Origin: Gammaproteobacteria bacterium
Lineage (GTDB): Bacteria > Pseudomonadota > Gammaproteobacteria > BMS3Bbin11
Reading direction: 5' to 3'
NCBI GenBank assembly: GCA_030617565.1
Contig: JAUWVE010000057.1
Span: forward strand, 1 to 8,778
Length of the DNA: 8,778 nucleotides
Shown: positions 6,528 to 8,778 of the stretch, in pieces
Layout: each line of letters begins with the position of its first letter
Numbering within the stretch: the first letter of the stretch is position 1
The notes under the pieces: model-generated
Seen by the model: the letters and a program-made list of their open reading frames with translations, nothing else
What the model was told of the DNA's origin: nothing
The model's database searches: none
Translations under genes and position numbers: made by a program

Positions 6528-7618
6528 AGGTCGAGCACAGATTTCGGGTAGGAACCCAAGAGCTTAAGCATCACTGCCTGCTGACCAATTTCTTCCAGTA
6601 CTTCAGCAATTGCCGGCTCAGAAACGTGTCCATCCAGATCAAGAAAAAAGACATATTCCCATAGGCCGCCATGTGAAGGTCGAGACTCAATTTTACTCAT
6701 GCTGACCTTGTGGCGTGCCAACGGTGCCAGCAATTTATACAGCGCACCCGCCTCATTCTGGCTGGAAACCATAATGCTGGTTCTGTCTTCACCGGTCGCA
6801 CTGGTATCGATATTACCTATCACCAGAAAGCGCGTGGTGTTATTCGGGTCATCCTCAATATTGGAAACGAGCGATGCCAGCTGATACAGCTCACCGGCCT
6901 GCTCACCAGCAATCGCCGCAGCTGTGGAATCCTCTGCAGCACGCCTTGCTGCCTCGGCATTGCTGCTCACATTTACCTGTTCCGCATACTGCAAATTTGC
7001 TGCCAGCCATCTTCTACATTGAGCCAGTGACTGCTGGTGTGAATAAACACGAGTGATGGCCTGTAAGGAATCTGATTTCGTCAGCAGATGATGGTGAATA
7101 CGCAGAGAAACTTCACCACATACTTTAAGTGTAGAGTCGACGAAATTATCCAGCGTATTGCTGATCACTCCTTCAGTTGAGTTTTCTATCGGCACGACAC
7201 CAAAGTTTGCTGCCCCCGCCTCCACTTCACGGAACACATCATCTATAGAAGATAAAGGATGGATTTTGATTGCATAACCAAAGTGCTTTAGTGCAGCGGC
7301 ATGTGAATAGGTTCCTTCCGGGCCCAGGAAACCCACCGTCAGCGGAGCTTCAGCAGAAAGGCAGGCAGACATCAGGGCACGGAACAAATGTGCTACATCA
7401 TTGTCTTTCAACGGGCCTTTATTTTTCTCGATGACATGGCGCAAAACATCTGCCTCACGTTCAGGCCGGTAGAAAGTCCCGGTTTCACCCTGTGCACGTT
7501 TTGCTTCAGCCACGTTAACAGCAATCCCAGCACGCTCATTAAACAGGCTGAGAATTTTCTCATCCAGCGCATCGATGCGGTCACGCAGAAATTTTAAATC
7601 ATTAGTAGATGTACTCAT
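6524..7618 (-). CDS. pheA: Bifunctional chorismate mutase / prephenate dehydratase (P-protein)
   Basis: A 364-residue two-step enzyme: chorismate to prephenate, then prephenate to phenylpyruvate, for phenylalanine. Domains in order are an AroQ-type chorismate mutase (about 6-90; LRDRIDALDEKILSLFNERA and FYRPERE), prephenate dehydratase (about 93-268; GFLGPEGTYSHAAA, PIENSTEG at 143-150 and the catalytic TRF at 262-264), and a C-terminal ACT domain (about 280-357). The ACT domain keeps the GAL (291-293) and ESRP (311-314) motifs that bind phenylalanine in this family, so feedback inhibition by phenylalanine is expected. Length is typical. The ATG at 7618 is 20 bases after the serA stop, with only a weak, very close GGA as ribosome site. 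The stop overlaps the hisC start. No leader peptide or attenuator is seen before pheA. Confidence 0.98.
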   Translation of the reverse strand: MSTSTNDLKFLRDRIDALDEKILSLFNERAGIAVNVAEAKRAQGETGTFYRPEREADVLRHVIEKNKGPLKDNDVAHLFRALMSACLSAEAPLTVGFLGPEGTYSHAAALKHFGYAIKIHPLSSIDDVFREVEAGAANFGVVPIENSTEGVISNTLDNFVDSTLKVCGEVSLRIHHHLLTKSDSLQAITRVYSHQQSLAQCRRWLAANLQYAEQVNVSSNAEAARRAAEDSTAAAIAGEQAGELYQLASLVSNIEDDPNNTTRFLVIGNIDTSATGEDRTSIMVSSQNEAGALYKLLAPLARHKVSMSKIESRPSHGGLWEYVFFLDLDGHVSEPAIAEVLEEIGQQAVMLKLLGSYPKSVLDL

Positions 7619-7638
7619 ATTCCGAGCATACCATTTGA

Positions 7639-8778
7639 TTAAACTACACGAACCTTTTTTATACCTTCAATATTTCTGACCGCCTGCATTGCATCAACAG
7701 GAATGACACTGTCCGTATCGACCAGTGTGTAAGCGATATCATCATGGCTCTGGTTAATCATATCGCGTATATTGATTTCATTCTCTGCCAGTACGGTAGA
7801 AATCTGCCCCAGCATATTTGGTATATTTGCATGCGTCACGACCAGCCGGTTGACGGCTTCTTTTGTCATATGCACATCAGGGAAATTGACAGAATTTGTA
7901 ATATTTCCATTTTCAATGAAGTCCCGTAACTGATTTGCAACCATGATGGCGCAGTTGTCTTCTGCTTCCGTGGTAGATGCTCCGAGATGAGGCAATGCGA
8001 TGACCTTGTCACAGCCTGCCAGCTCAGGGCTGGGGAAATCACAGACATAGGACTGGATTCGGCCGGATTCTATAGCCCGGCATACCGCCTCATCATCCAC
8101 AATGCCATCACGGGCAAAATTAAGGATTACCGAACCGGGTCGCATCAAAGCCAGCGTTTCATCATTGATCATGTTGCGCGTCACATCAATCAACGGCACA
8201 TGGAAGGTGACTACATCTACTTTATTGAGCAATACTTCGAGGCTATTGGCCCGCTCCACCTCTGAAGACAGCTTCCAGGCGCCTTCCACCGTCAGGCTCG
8301 GGTCATAGCCAACAACATTCATTCCCAGCGTCAGGCAGACGTTGGCCACAGAGCGGCCAATGGCTCCCAGACCAATCACCCCAATAGTACGTCCGGGCAA
8401 CTCATATCCGGCAAATCTTTTCTTTCCTTCTTCAACTGCCTTGGACATAGCGGCTGCGTCGCTACTATCCAGTTCGCGTACATAATCCCATGCAGGTGTT
8501 ATATTTCGAAATGCCAGCAACAAACCCGCAACCACCAGTTCTTTTACCGCATTGGCATTAGCACCCGGCGCATTGAAAACAGGAATTCCCATCTCAGTCA
8601 GTTTATCGACCGGAATATTGTTGACCCCGGCACCGGCACGTCCGACTGCCAGCAGTGATTCCGGTATCTCCATATCATGCATCTTGAAAGAACGCAGAAT
8701 AATGGCTTCAGGATTTTCAACATCCGGACCAAAGTCATAAAGCGTCTTAGGCAGTTTTTCCAGGCCGACCGGGGAGAT
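7639..8778 (-). CDS. serA: D-3-phosphoglycerate dehydrogenase with ACT domain, 5' end outside window
   Basis: The frame is open to the right edge. An ATG at 8682 is internal: 32 further codons upstream (ISPVGLEKLP...NPEAIILRS) match the family's N-terminal substrate domain, so perhaps 5-15 residues are missing. The enzyme oxidises 3-phosphoglycerate to 3-phosphohydroxypyruvate, the first step of serine synthesis. Counting from the edge there are 379 residues: GRAGAGVNNIP (46-56), NAD-binding GLGAIG (136-141), FARDGIVDD (221-229) with the probable catalytic R223, LPHLGAST (262-269) with H264, and an ACT domain at about 310-379. It is the short form, about 385-395 residues, with a single C-terminal ACT domain and no long intervening domain. 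The usual ARGG is ARDG here. The stop is 20 bases before pheA, so it is probably cotranscribed. The usual serC neighbour, if present, would lie beyond the edge. Confidence 0.96.
   Translation of the reverse strand: MSPVGLEKLPKTLYDFGPDVENPEAIILRSFKMHDMEIPESLLAVGRAGAGVNNIPVDKLTEMGIPVFNAPGANANAVKELVVAGLLLAFRNITPAWDYVRELDSSDAAAMSKAVEEGKKRFAGYELPGRTIGVIGLGAIGRSVANVCLTLGMNVVGYDPSLTVEGAWKLSSEVERANSLEVLLNKVDVVTFHVPLIDVTRNMINDETLALMRPGSVILNFARDGIVDDEAVCRAIESGRIQSYVCDFPSPELAGCDKVIALPHLGASTTEAEDNCAIMVANQLRDFIENGNITNSVNFPDVHMTKEAVNRLVVTHANIPNMLGQISTVLAENEINIRDMINQSHDDIAYTLVDTDSVIPVDAMQAVRNIEGIKKVRVV

Noticed and set aside
7619..7638. Phenylalanine leader peptide or attenuator before pheA
   Set aside because: Only 20 bases separate serA and pheA; there is no room for a leader peptide and no terminator hairpin.
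8680..8682. ATG as the true start of serA
   Set aside because: The frame upstream remains open to the window edge and encodes 32 more residues that match the N-terminal domain of phosphoglycerate dehydrogenase, so this Met is internal.

Overview
The window is a stretch of gammaproteobacterial-type core chromosome. All genes lie on the minus strand, so transcription runs from the right edge to the left. Gene content and order, together with the 556-residue six-domain S1 and the IHF-beta sequence, fit a gammaproteobacterium; a close betaproteobacterial relative cannot be excluded. I cannot name a genus from the sequence.

Layout in transcription order: serA (3-phosphoglycerate dehydrogenase, 5' end cut off by the right edge), pheA (chorismate mutase/prephenate dehydratase), hisC (aminotransferase), tyrA (prephenate dehydrogenase), aroA (EPSP synthase), cmk (CMP kinase), rpsA (ribosomal protein S1), ihfB (IHF beta), an intrinsic terminator, an AT-rich intergenic region holding a 168-bp palindromic element, and the first 26 codons of lapA at the left edge. 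From serA to cmk the genes are almost without gaps: GTGA overlaps at pheA/hisC and aroA/cmk, an 8-base overlap at hisC/tyrA, and gaps of about 20 bases elsewhere. A 113-base leader precedes rpsA and a 48-base gap precedes ihfB.

How the genes fit together: serA starts serine synthesis. aroA makes EPSP, the precursor of chorismate. pheA and tyrA send chorismate/prephenate to phenylalanine and tyrosine, and the hisC product probably supplies the transamination. cmk, rpsA and ihfB add nucleotide recycling, translation and nucleoid architecture. This is the known mixed-function supraoperon of Proteobacteria. lapA begins a separate unit for lipopolysaccharide assembly control.

The most unusual item is the element at 156-323. 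It has perfect 22-bp inverted ends, TTAA at both edges, and symmetry that continues ungapped to a central 6-base loop. It looks like a non-autonomous MITE-type insertion between the operon terminator and lapA. I found no previously undescribed multi-gene system; the rest is well-conserved housekeeping DNA.
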